Origin: Nitrospirae bacterium CG2_30_70_394 | GTDB taxonomy: Bacteria > CG2-30-53-67 > CG2-30-70-394 | Assembly (NCBI GenBank): GCA_001873295.1 | Contig: MNYW01000102.1 | Coordinates: 1 to 36,223, forward strand | Reading direction: 5' to 3' | Length of the DNA: 36,223 nt | In this document: one piece after another, positions 15,424 to 22,257 of the stretch | Layout of the letters: each line of letters starts with the position of its first letter | How positions within the stretch are numbered: the stretch's first letter is position 1 | Position numbers and translations under genes: made by a program | The notes under the pieces: model-generated | Seen by the model: only the letters and a program-made list of their open reading frames with translations | The model's database searches: none | What the model was told of the DNA's origin: nothing

Positions 15424-16557
15424 TCACCGCTGCCAGCGCCAGGTGGAGATGGTCTCGACGTGGAAGGTCTGGGGAAAGAGGTCGACGGGTTGGAGCTCTG
15501 CGAGGCGGTAGCCGAGGGTGGTGAGGCGGGCCGCGTCGCGGGCGAGGGTGGCGGGGTCGCAGCTTACATAGACGAGGCGGGCGACGTGGCGGCGGGCCAG
15601 GGCGTCGAGCAACTCCGGTGCGCAGCCGACCCGCGGGGGATCGATCACCACCGCGTCGAGCCTCCCCGGGAGGCTGCCCACCACCTCCTCCGCGCGCCCC
15701 TCCACCACCTCCGCGCTCGCCAGCTCCGCCAGGTTGACGCGGGCGTCCGCCACCGCCGCCGGGCCGGTCTCCACCACCACCACCGAGGAGGCACGGCTGG
15801 CGAGGAAGCGGCCAAAGAGGCCGACGCCGCCGTAGGCGTCCACCAGCCGCTCGCCGCCGGCGGGCGCAAGCCGCCCCACCACCATCTCCACCAAGGTGGG
15901 CAGCAGCGGCGTGTTCACCTGAAAGAAGGAGCCCGGTGAGACGCGCAGGCGCGCCCCCGCCACCTCGGCGAACAGCGCCCTGGGTGCCTCGCTGGTGGCG
16001 ACCTCGCCGCCCAGGCAGCGCACCGCCACCTGGGGCGGGCCGGGCCGGTCGTGCATGGCGGTGAGCCACTCCCCGATCGGCGCCATGGCGAGACCGCAGC
16101 CGCCGATCGCGACCACCCGCTCGCCGCCGAGGCTGCGGAATCCCCAGCCGTCGTGGCCGCGGTGGAAGCGGCAGTGGTTGCGATACCCCCACGCCAGCGG
16201 GCTCGCCACGGTCTCCCGAACCACCGCCTCCGCCTCGGGGAGGTGGCCGATCCGGCGCAGTTGGTCGACCACCACCTGGCGCTTGAAGCGGAGCTGGTCC
16301 GGGTAGGCGATGTGCTGCCATTGGCAGCCGCCACAGGCGCCGAAGGAGGGACACGGCCCCACCACCCGCGCCGCGCTCGCCGCCTCTACCGCCACCACCT
16401 GCGCGCGCAGGTAGCCCCGCCGCCGCTCCACGATCCGTGCCCGGACGACCTCGCCGGCAACCGCCCCGGCCACGAAGACCGCCTGCCCCTCGTGGCGGGC
16501 CAGGGCGTCGCCGCCGTGGACCATGCAATCGCAGGTCAGGGTGATCTCGTCGGCCAT
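15424..16557 (-). CDS. rlmD: 23S rRNA (uracil-5-)-methyltransferase, RlmD/TrmA family
   Basis: A 377-residue RNA m5U methyltransferase. It has an N-terminal TRAM-like domain (about 1-60), an Fe-S ligand cluster C69, C75, C78 in CPSFGACGGCQWQ, a SAM-binding region LVDAYGGVGLFGRFLA, the family motif VVIDPPRVGC, and the catalytic cysteine C333 in VYVSCDPATLARD. E. coli RlmD modifies U1939 of 23S rRNA. This protein is somewhat shorter, and RlmC or a one-for-all RlmCD-type enzyme cannot be excluded. The start at 16557 gives MADEITLTCD, directly entering the TRAM fold. It is divergent from the DUF1538 gene. Confidence 0.9.
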   Translation of the reverse strand: MADEITLTCDCMVHGGDALARHEGQAVFVAGAVAGEVVRARIVERRRGYLRAQVVAVEAASAARVVGPCPSFGACGGCQWQHIAYPDQLRFKRQVVVDQLRRIGHLPEAEAVVRETVASPLAWGYRNHCRFHRGHDGWGFRSLGGERVVAIGGCGLAMAPIGEWLTAMHDRPGPPQVAVRCLGGEVATSEAPRALFAEVAGARLRVSPGSFFQVNTPLLPTLVEMVVGRLAPAGGERLVDAYGGVGLFGRFLASRASSVVVVETGPAAVADARVNLAELASAEVVEGRAEEVVGSLPGRLDAVVIDPPRVGCAPELLDALARRHVARLVYVSCDPATLARDAARLTTLGYRLAELQPVDLFPQTFHVETISTWRWQR

Positions 16558-16849
16558 GGCGGGAGGGGTAGTCTGGAGGACTTTGGCGAGCGTGGCGAGA
16601 ACGAGCCGTCGCCGGTGGGCCGAGATCCGCCCGCCGCCGTCGATCGGGAGCAGGCGACAGGGACGCGCGCCACCACCCGGGTTTGGAAGACTCCCCCGGC
16701 TGCGGCCACGCCCCACCCGCCTGAACCGCACCCCCCTTTCTACTTTCGACCTTCTACCCTCTACTTCCTCCGCCCCTTCCCCGGCGCCGGCGGCAACCCG
16801 ATGGGGCGACGCGGGAGAGGGGGTCGCCCGCCCACCCGTCGCCGACGCC
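16558..16849. other. Divergent intergenic region, rlmD and DUF1538 genes
   Basis: About 290 bases that should contain promoters for both directions. I cannot point to a clear -35/-10 pair. A pyrimidine-rich stretch (about 16732-16780, with TTTCTACTTTCG and CTACTTCCTCC) resembles 8778-8806 and may be another decayed intergenic repeat. Confidence 0.4.
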
Positions 16850-18328
16850 ATGAGCCGACCTCTCCCCTTGCGCCTGCTCGCCCTGACGGTGGCGCGGACG
16901 GCGCTGGACATCCTCCCCCTCGCCCTCCTCCTGATCGCCACCCGGCTGGTCGTGGGCGGCGCGGACCTCGCCCACCCGGGGAGGTTCGGACTCGGCCTGG
17001 TCCTTACCCTCAGCGGCCTCTTTCTCTTCCTCCGCGGCCTGGAGCTCGCCCTCTTCCCAGTCGGCGAGGGGCTCGCCAACGGCTTTGCGCGGCGCGGCAA
17101 TCTGCCCCTCTTGCTTGCCTTCGCCTTCTGCATGGGGTTTGGCGCGACGGTGGCCGAGCCGACCCTCATCGCCACCGCTGCCCAGGCGGAGCTCGCCTCG
17201 GCTGGACGGCTCACCGCCCTGCCCTTTCGGCTCACCGTCGCCCTGGCGGTGGGCACCGCCCTGGTGATCGGGGTGGTACGCCTGCTCGCCGGCCACCCGA
17301 TCCACCGCTACCTCATGGGCGGCTACCTGGCGGCCATGGGGCTGACCCTGGTCTGTCCGCCGGAGTTGGTGGGGATCGCCTTCGATGCCGGCGGCATCAC
17401 CACCTCCAGCGTCACCGTGCCGTTGATCGCCGCCCTCGGCGGTGGCCTGGCCAGCCAGCTCCGTGGCCGCGATCCGCTCCTCGATGGCTTCGGCCTGGTC
17501 GCCTTCGCCTCGCTGCTGCCGATCCTCTTCGTCTCCCTCTACGGCCTGTGGGTCTTCCACCACGGGCAGGCTGGGGGGATCGCCGTCGCCGCCGCCGGGG
17601 TGGAGACGAACCTGGTGGAGTGGCTCCTGCGCGGCCTGGGGGAGACGGTTCGCGACCTGCTACCGATCGTGGCGGTGATCTGCTTTTTCCAGCTCGGCGT
17701 GTTGCGCAGCCCCTTCACCGGGGGTCGCACCCTGGGTTGGGGGGTGGGGTGGGCGGTGGTCGGCCTGTGGGCCTTCATGGAGGGGCTGGAGTTGGCGGTC
17801 TTTCCCCTCGGCAAGCAGCTCGCCCACGATCTCGTGGCACGCGGCGGGGCGGCGGGGATCACCCTCTTTGCCTTTCTCCTCGGTTTCGCCACCACCGTCG
17901 CGGAGCCGGCCCTGATCGCCATCGCCTTGAAGGCGGAGGAGCTCTCCGCGGGCCTCGTCCACCCCCTGGCCCTGCGCCTCACCGTCGCCTTGGGAGTGGG
18001 GGTGGGGCTGGCGGTGGGGGTGGTGCGGATCGTCTACGGCGGCTCCCTCACGCTGCTGTTGGTGGCCGGCTACGCGGTGGTGGTGGCGGCTACCCCGTGG
18101 ACCCCCCGCCCGCTTTTGCCGCTCGCCTACGACTCGGGCGGGGTCACCACCTCCACGGTCACCGTCCCGTTGGTGGTGGCCCTCGGCCTCGCCCTCGCCG
18201 CGGAGGTCCCGGGGCGCAACCCCCTGGTGGATGGCTTCGGGTTGATCGCCCTCGCCTCGTTGTTTCCGATCCTCACGGTCATCGGCTACGGTATCGCCGG
18301 CCGCTGGCGCGCGGCCCGGAAGGGGTAG
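16850..18328 (+). CDS. DUF1538 membrane protein, two tandem repeats
   Basis: A 492-residue polytopic inner-membrane protein of the DUF1538 family, built from two homologous halves (about 15-245 and 255-485). Matching blocks are LELALFPVGEGLA with LELAVFPLGKQLA, GFGATVAEPTLIATA with GFATTVAEPALIAIA, and FDAGGITTSSVTVPL with YDSGGVTTSTVTVPL. The conserved TVAEP and GG(I/V)TTS(S/T)VTVP motifs lie in or next to membrane spans, as substrate sites do in inverted- or tandem-repeat transporters. The family has no established substrate that I know of. The gene ends five bases before the P-II-like gene. The ATG at 16850 follows a weak purine-rich region. Confidence 0.88.
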   Translation: MSRPLPLRLLALTVARTALDILPLALLLIATRLVVGGADLAHPGRFGLGLVLTLSGLFLFLRGLELALFPVGEGLANGFARRGNLPLLLAFAFCMGFGATVAEPTLIATAAQAELASAGRLTALPFRLTVALAVGTALVIGVVRLLAGHPIHRYLMGGYLAAMGLTLVCPPELVGIAFDAGGITTSSVTVPLIAALGGGLASQLRGRDPLLDGFGLVAFASLLPILFVSLYGLWVFHHGQAGGIAVAAAGVETNLVEWLLRGLGETVRDLLPIVAVICFFQLGVLRSPFTGGRTLGWGVGWAVVGLWAFMEGLELAVFPLGKQLAHDLVARGGAAGITLFAFLLGFATTVAEPALIAIALKAEELSAGLVHPLALRLTVALGVGVGLAVGVVRIVYGGSLTLLLVAGYAVVVAATPWTPRPLLPLAYDSGGVTTSTVTVPLVVALGLALAAEVPGRNPLVDGFGLIALASLFPILTVIGYGIAGRWRAARKG

Positions 18329-18333
18329 AGGCC

Positions 18334-18678
18334 ATGGGATTTGCCGCAGTGATGGCGATCGTGCCGCCGGCCAAGGAGGAGGCGGTGATTACCGCTGCCA
18401 AGGTGGCCGGCGCCACCGGTGCGAGCGTGATCGAGGCGCGCGGCACCGGGGTGAAGGAGGCCTTCAGCTTCTTTGGCCTGGTCTTGGAGGAGCGCTATCG
18501 CTGCATCTTCTCCCTGGTCGACGACGCCAAGGTGGTGGCGATCCTCGCCGCGATCAAGCAGGCGGCGGAGATGGAGCGGCCGGGCAACGGCATCGCCTTC
18601 GCCCTGCCGATCAGCCACGCGGTGGGGCTAGAGAGCCAGCTCTCGGCCATGCACAAACAGCCTCCCGGCGCGGCGTAG
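18334..18678 (+). CDS. P-II-like regulatory protein
   Basis: A 114-residue protein with the ferredoxin-like P-II fold: beta1 (AAVMAIVP), helix, beta2 (ASVIEARG), beta3 (RYRCIFSLVD), helix (KVVAILAAIKQ) and the C-terminal GNGIAFALPISHAVG, which corresponds to the GxGxIFVxxV segment of GlnB/GlnK. The T-loop region (about 37-55, GTGVKEAFSFFGLVLEE) is short and lacks the uridylylated tyrosine and the canonical YRGAEY sequence, so control by GlnD is unlikely. Placed five bases after the DUF1538 gene, it probably senses a nucleotide or metabolite and regulates that membrane protein, as GlnK does AmtB or SbtB does SbtA. Confidence 0.82.
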   Translation: MGFAAVMAIVPPAKEEAVITAAKVAGATGASVIEARGTGVKEAFSFFGLVLEERYRCIFSLVDDAKVVAILAAIKQAAEMERPGNGIAFALPISHAVGLESQLSAMHKQPPGAA

Positions 18679-18742
18679 AAGCCGGGTCGAGAGGAGCGCC
18701 TTGGCCCTCGACGCGACCCCGGCCGACAGACCGCCGCACGAG

Positions 18743-18763
18743 CCCGCCTTCCTGGCCCGCACC
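18743..18763. repeat. Short repeat CCCGCCTTC(C/T)TGGCCCGCACC
   Basis: A 21-base sequence identical to 6007-6027 (between metW and arsM) except for one C/T difference. It is also related to the middle of the larger units at 8702-8778 and 18821-18893. Confidence 0.6.
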
Positions 18764-18820
18764 TCGCCCAATCGCCACACCCGCGACTCCCTGTTCGTTC
18801 CCCCCGCGCCCCCCCTCCGC

Positions 18821-18893
18821 GCCTCTGCGTCGCTGCGCGAGACCCGCCTTCCTGGCCGCGACCAAGGCCCGGCCGTTCGCCCGCAACACCCAC
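18821..18893. repeat. CCTCTGCG/CCCGCCTTC dispersed repeat, copy 2
   Basis: Same orientation as 8705-8778, differing at about seven of 73 positions, including the shared GGCCGTTCGCCCGC(A/G)ACAC end. It lies about 30 bases upstream of palindromic element C; in the 8.2-8.9 kb region the order of unit and palindrome is reversed. Confidence 0.7.
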
Positions 18894-18922
18894 CTCGCCG
18901 CCCGCTCCCCCTGTAGATCGGA

Positions 18923-19010
18923 TTGGGGTCAGGTCTTTACTTTATACTTCAACGTGGCGCCTCAAAGGCCGGCGTTGGACCGGGAGTACAAAGTAAAGGC
19001 CTGACCCCAA
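18923..19010. repeat. REP/MITE-like palindrome (element C), likely hairpin terminator
   Basis: The arms TTGGGGTCAGGTCTTTACTT (from 18923) and its near-perfect complement ending at 19010 pair over about 28 bases with only a few mismatches. A second inner dyad (CAACG..CGCCT with AGGCCGGCGTTG) fills the loop. It shares the GGGGTCAGG terminus with elements A and B but has a different interior (CTTTACTTT). It directly abuts the stop codon of the histidine-kinase gene, so that transcript would end in this hairpin. Confidence 0.75.
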
Positions 19011-19011
19011 C

Positions 19012-21246
19012 CTATGCGTTGGCGGCGGGGTGGAGGACGCGGGTCACCTCGGCGGAGAGCTCGGCGACGGTGTACGGCTTGGCGAGAAAGCCGTTCGCGC
19101 CGCACTCGATGGAGCGCTCCACCTCGCCGTCTTCCGAGTGGCCGCTCACCAACAGGATCGGGACCGTGGAGCCGCTGTCGCGGATCACCGAGACCACCTC
19201 GCGCCCACCGAGGGCGGGCATGGTGAGGTCGATGAGGCAGAGGTCGAAGCGGCCCGCCTCGCGCCGGAAGGTCGCCACCGCCACCTCGCCGTCCTCGGCG
19301 GTGACCACCTCGAAGCCGATGCGCGCGAGGATCCGCCGCCCCACCTCGCGCACCACCGCCTCGTCGTCCACCAGCAAGACGCGCCGCCCGCCACCCACCG
19401 CCGTGGCCGGAGTGGCCGGCGGGGGTGGCGGGGCGGCGGCGGGGTGGTCGCACACGGGCAGGGTGATGGTGAAACACGCCCCCTCCCCCTCCGCCCCGCT
19501 GACCCGCACGGTGCCGCCGTGGTTGTGGACGATGCCGTACACCATCGCCAGCCCCAGGCCGGTCCCCTTGCCCACCTCCTTGGTGGTGTAGAAGGGCTCG
19601 AAGATCCGCTCGCGCAGGGGCTCGGGGATGCCGCTGCCCGAGTCCTGGCAAATCAGTTCGACGCTCTCCCCCGCCCCTGCGCGGGTGGCGATGCGGATCC
19701 AGCCGCCGTCGGCCATGGCATCGCGGGCGTTCACCAACAAGTTGGTGAGGACCTGCTGGAGCTGGCCCGCGTCGCCGAGCACGCACGCGCGCGGTGCGGC
19801 GAAGTCGAGGTGCAGGTCGATGGCGTGGCCCAGGGCGCCGCGCACCATCTCCACGGTGGTGCGCACGAGCTGGTGCAGCTCCACCGGCTCTTGCCGGTAC
19901 TTGCCACCACGGGCGAAGGCGAGGAGCTGGCCGGTGAGCTCGGCGGCGCGCATTCCGGAGCGCTCGATCTGGCCGAGGGTCTCCTCCACGTCGGCGGGCA
20001 ACTCGTCGAAGGTGCGCAGGAAGGAGACGTTGCCGAGGATGGAGGTGAGCAGGTTGTTGAAGTCGTGGGCGATACCGCCGGCGAGGGTCCCGACCGACTC
20101 CATCTTCTGCGCCTGGAGGAGCTGCCGCTCCAGGCGGGTGCGCTCGCTGCGGTCCACCAACAACAGCAGGCCGCCGCCAATCCGCCGCTCGCCGCGGATC
20201 CCCACCGCGTGGAGATCGAGGACGCTGGCCGCGTCGCCCTCCCCTCGCTCCAGCGTGTCGCTCACCGCCTCGCCCGCGCTCGCACGGCGGAGGAGGGTGG
20301 CGAAGGGTTCGGGCAGCACCCCCACCGGCCGGCCGAGGACCTGCCGCTTGGCCAGGCCGGTGAGGACCTCGGCGGCGGCGGAGAAGGCGGTCATGTTGCC
20401 CTCCGGGTCGCAAGCGGCGATGCCGGTGGGCGAGCTGTCCAACACGCTCTCCAAGAAGTCGTTGGCCCGGCCGATCTCGGCGGCCCGCCGCTCGCGCTCC
20501 GCCAGGTGGCTTTGAATCTCCCCCGCCATCCGGTTCACCGTCCGCGCTAGGGTCGCTACCTCCGCGTCGCCGCTCTCCGGGACGCGGTGGTCGAGGTCGC
20601 CCGCGGCCAGCCGCTGCGCCCCCTCGGTTAGGCGGGCCATGGGCCGCACCAAACCGCGGGAGAGGAGCCGGGCGACGATCAACGCGAGAACCACCGCGGC
20701 AACGGTGATTCCAGCAAGCCCCGCCGTGTCGCGCCGCAAGGCCGCCCGCAGCCCCGCGTCGGAGAACCAGAGGAGCGCCGTGCCCACCTGGCTCTCGCCG
20801 CCGCCGGTCCCCAACAGAAGCTCCTCCGGCGACGGCTCGTGGCTCGCCACGATCGACGTAAGGAACAGCCAGCCGCTGGCGGTGCGATGCACCACGGGGC
20901 GGTCACCACGCAACTCCTCGCCCACCGCCGCGGGCAACGGCGGCACGGCCTCTCCCGCGCGGGTGCGCATGAGGAGTGGCTCGCCGGTCGCGTCGAGGAA
21001 GGCGGTGGCGACCACGTCCGGGGCGTGGAGGGCGGTGACGCAGAGGTTGTCGAGGGCCTCACGGTCGACGAGCTGGATCGCGTACCGGCCGCCGCCGGCG
21101 AGCGAGGTGACGATCGTCTCGCCGCGCAGCACCACCGCCTCCTCGAGCGCGTGGCGGTGGATGGTGAGGCTCCAAGCCGCCATCGACACGGTGGTCACCG
21201 CGACCACCAGCAGGGTCATGCGGACAAGACGTTGGCGAATCTTCAT
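19012..21246 (-). CDS. Hybrid sensor histidine kinase with PAS and receiver domains
   Basis: A 744-residue membrane sensor. TM1 is at about 8-28, followed by a periplasmic sensor domain (about 30-175), TM2 (about 178-197) and a HAMP domain (LVRPMARLTEGAQRLAAGDLD region). A PAS domain follows (about 265-375, SVLDSSPTGIAACDPEGNMT), then the H-box GGIAHDFNNLL with H394. The ATPase domain has an N-box LVNARDAMADGG, DSGSGIP, FEPFYTT and GTGLGLAMVYG. The C-terminal receiver has D673 in LIDLTMP and K in FLAKPYT. The receiver carries no output domain, so a phosphorelay partner elsewhere is expected. It is last in the minus-strand cluster after a substrate-binding protein and a TonB receptor. Confidence 0.93.
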   Translation of the reverse strand: MKIRQRLVRMTLLVVAVTTVSMAAWSLTIHRHALEEAVVLRGETIVTSLAGGGRYAIQLVDREALDNLCVTALHAPDVVATAFLDATGEPLLMRTRAGEAVPPLPAAVGEELRGDRPVVHRTASGWLFLTSIVASHEPSPEELLLGTGGGESQVGTALLWFSDAGLRAALRRDTAGLAGITVAAVVLALIVARLLSRGLVRPMARLTEGAQRLAAGDLDHRVPESGDAEVATLARTVNRMAGEIQSHLAERERRAAEIGRANDFLESVLDSSPTGIAACDPEGNMTAFSAAAEVLTGLAKRQVLGRPVGVLPEPFATLLRRASAGEAVSDTLERGEGDAASVLDLHAVGIRGERRIGGGLLLLVDRSERTRLERQLLQAQKMESVGTLAGGIAHDFNNLLTSILGNVSFLRTFDELPADVEETLGQIERSGMRAAELTGQLLAFARGGKYRQEPVELHQLVRTTVEMVRGALGHAIDLHLDFAAPRACVLGDAGQLQQVLTNLLVNARDAMADGGWIRIATRAGAGESVELICQDSGSGIPEPLRERIFEPFYTTKEVGKGTGLGLAMVYGIVHNHGGTVRVSGAEGEGACFTITLPVCDHPAAAPPPPPATPATAVGGGRRVLLVDDEAVVREVGRRILARIGFEVVTAEDGEVAVATFRREAGRFDLCLIDLTMPALGGREVVSVIRDSGSTVPILLVSGHSEDGEVERSIECGANGFLAKPYTVAELSAEVTRVLHPAANA

Positions 21247-21351
21247 GGCCACCCAAGCGCGCCCCACCCGGGGGTCAACCCAGCGCCCCCCGCGCCGGAC
21301 GCGCGAGTTCGACGGCGCGCCCGGCCGGCGCTCTCCGGGAGAGCGGCTACG

Positions 21352-22257
21352 CTACTCATCATTGCCTTCATCCACCACCACCAACGCCTCCCGAGCCACC
21401 TCGGGGGAGAGGGGGAGGCCGAGGGCGGCGGCCACCGTCCGATTCACCGCCAGGGCGGCGCGCGCCGGTGGGCCAAAGGCGACCTGCCCGCCCACCAACC
21501 AACGGTGCGCCATCTCGCCGGCGAGTAGACCGCTCTCGAAGTAGTCGCTGTACACCGCCAGCAGCGCGCCGCGCTCCACCCACGAAGCGGTGGGGACGAG
21601 GAGGGGCAGGTGGTGGTCGACGGAGCAGCGGCGCAGGTAGTCAAAGGCGGCGGGCGACAGGAGCCCCCCCTCCACCGGCAACCACACCGCCTTCGCGCCC
21701 GCCGCCACCACCGCGTCGCACACCTTCGGCAGGGCCGCAACGGTAAACGGCAGGATCACCACCTCCATCCCCGCGGTGTCGCCCGCCAGCCTCGCCCGGG
21801 CCCAAACCTCGCCCTGGCCCGCCGCCACCACCGCGGCGACCCGGTGGACCGCCGGGGCAACCCGGTGCAGGGCGCCAAGGCGGTCGTGCTGGCTCGGGGC
21901 GAGGGTGATGCCGCCGACAAAGGGGGCGCTATCGAGGTGGTCGATGGCCGGGTCGAGGACCATGGCGTAGAGGGCGGGCACATGGAGATCGCCGTCGCGC
22001 ACCATCACCGCCGCCCACCGCCCCACCGCCACCACCAGCCGCGGCGCCTCGCGCTGGACGGTGCGCGCCAAAGAGGCGCGGGTCGCCTCCCCGGCCACCC
22101 CCGCCCACACCTGCATCTTGGAGCCGAAGAGGTGGGCAAGCCCCTCCACCGCCTCGGCGTACGCCTCCACCCCCGCTTGCTGGACCACCAAGACGGTGGC
22201 TCCGCGCGCCTCCACCGCCGCCAGGAGCAGGGCGATCAAAAGGCCGAGATGGCGCAT
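21352..22257 (-). CDS. ABC transporter-type substrate-binding protein (PF04392-like)
   Basis: A 301-residue secreted protein: signal peptide MRHLGLLIALLLAAVEARG, then two periplasmic-binding lobes in the style of the ABC_sub_bind family. Recognisable elements are LVVAVGRWAAVMV, VPALYAMVLDP, GGITLAPSQHDRLGALHRVAP, LPLLVPTASWVERGALLAVY and SDYFESGLLAGEMAHRWL. Members are annotated as ABC uptake receptors but are often found without transporter genes and next to sensor kinases. Its ATG shares a base with the stop of the TonB receptor (TAATG, 22259-22255), so the two are translationally coupled. No permease or ATPase gene is adjacent. It may deliver ligand information to the downstream kinase. 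Confidence 0.85.
   Translation of the reverse strand: MRHLGLLIALLLAAVEARGATVLVVQQAGVEAYAEAVEGLAHLFGSKMQVWAGVAGEATRASLARTVQREAPRLVVAVGRWAAVMVRDGDLHVPALYAMVLDPAIDHLDSAPFVGGITLAPSQHDRLGALHRVAPAVHRVAAVVAAGQGEVWARARLAGDTAGMEVVILPFTVAALPKVCDAVVAAGAKAVWLPVEGGLLSPAAFDYLRRCSVDHHLPLLVPTASWVERGALLAVYSDYFESGLLAGEMAHRWLVGGQVAFGPPARAALAVNRTVAAALGLPLSPEVAREALVVVDEGNDE

Larger units (their letters stand above)
18679..19011. other. Convergent intergenic region with repeats
   Basis: About 330 bases between the 3' ends of the P-II-like and kinase genes. It holds a CCCGCCTTCCTGGCCCGCACC copy (18743-18763), the CCTCTGCG-family copy (18821-18893) and palindromic element C, which ends one base beyond the kinase stop codon. 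No gene is seen. Confidence 0.7.

Noticed and set aside
18334-18678. GlnB/GlnK nitrogen regulator
   Set aside because: The canonical T-loop YRGAEY with uridylylated tyrosine is missing and no amtB or glnA is adjacent. Called P-II-like instead.
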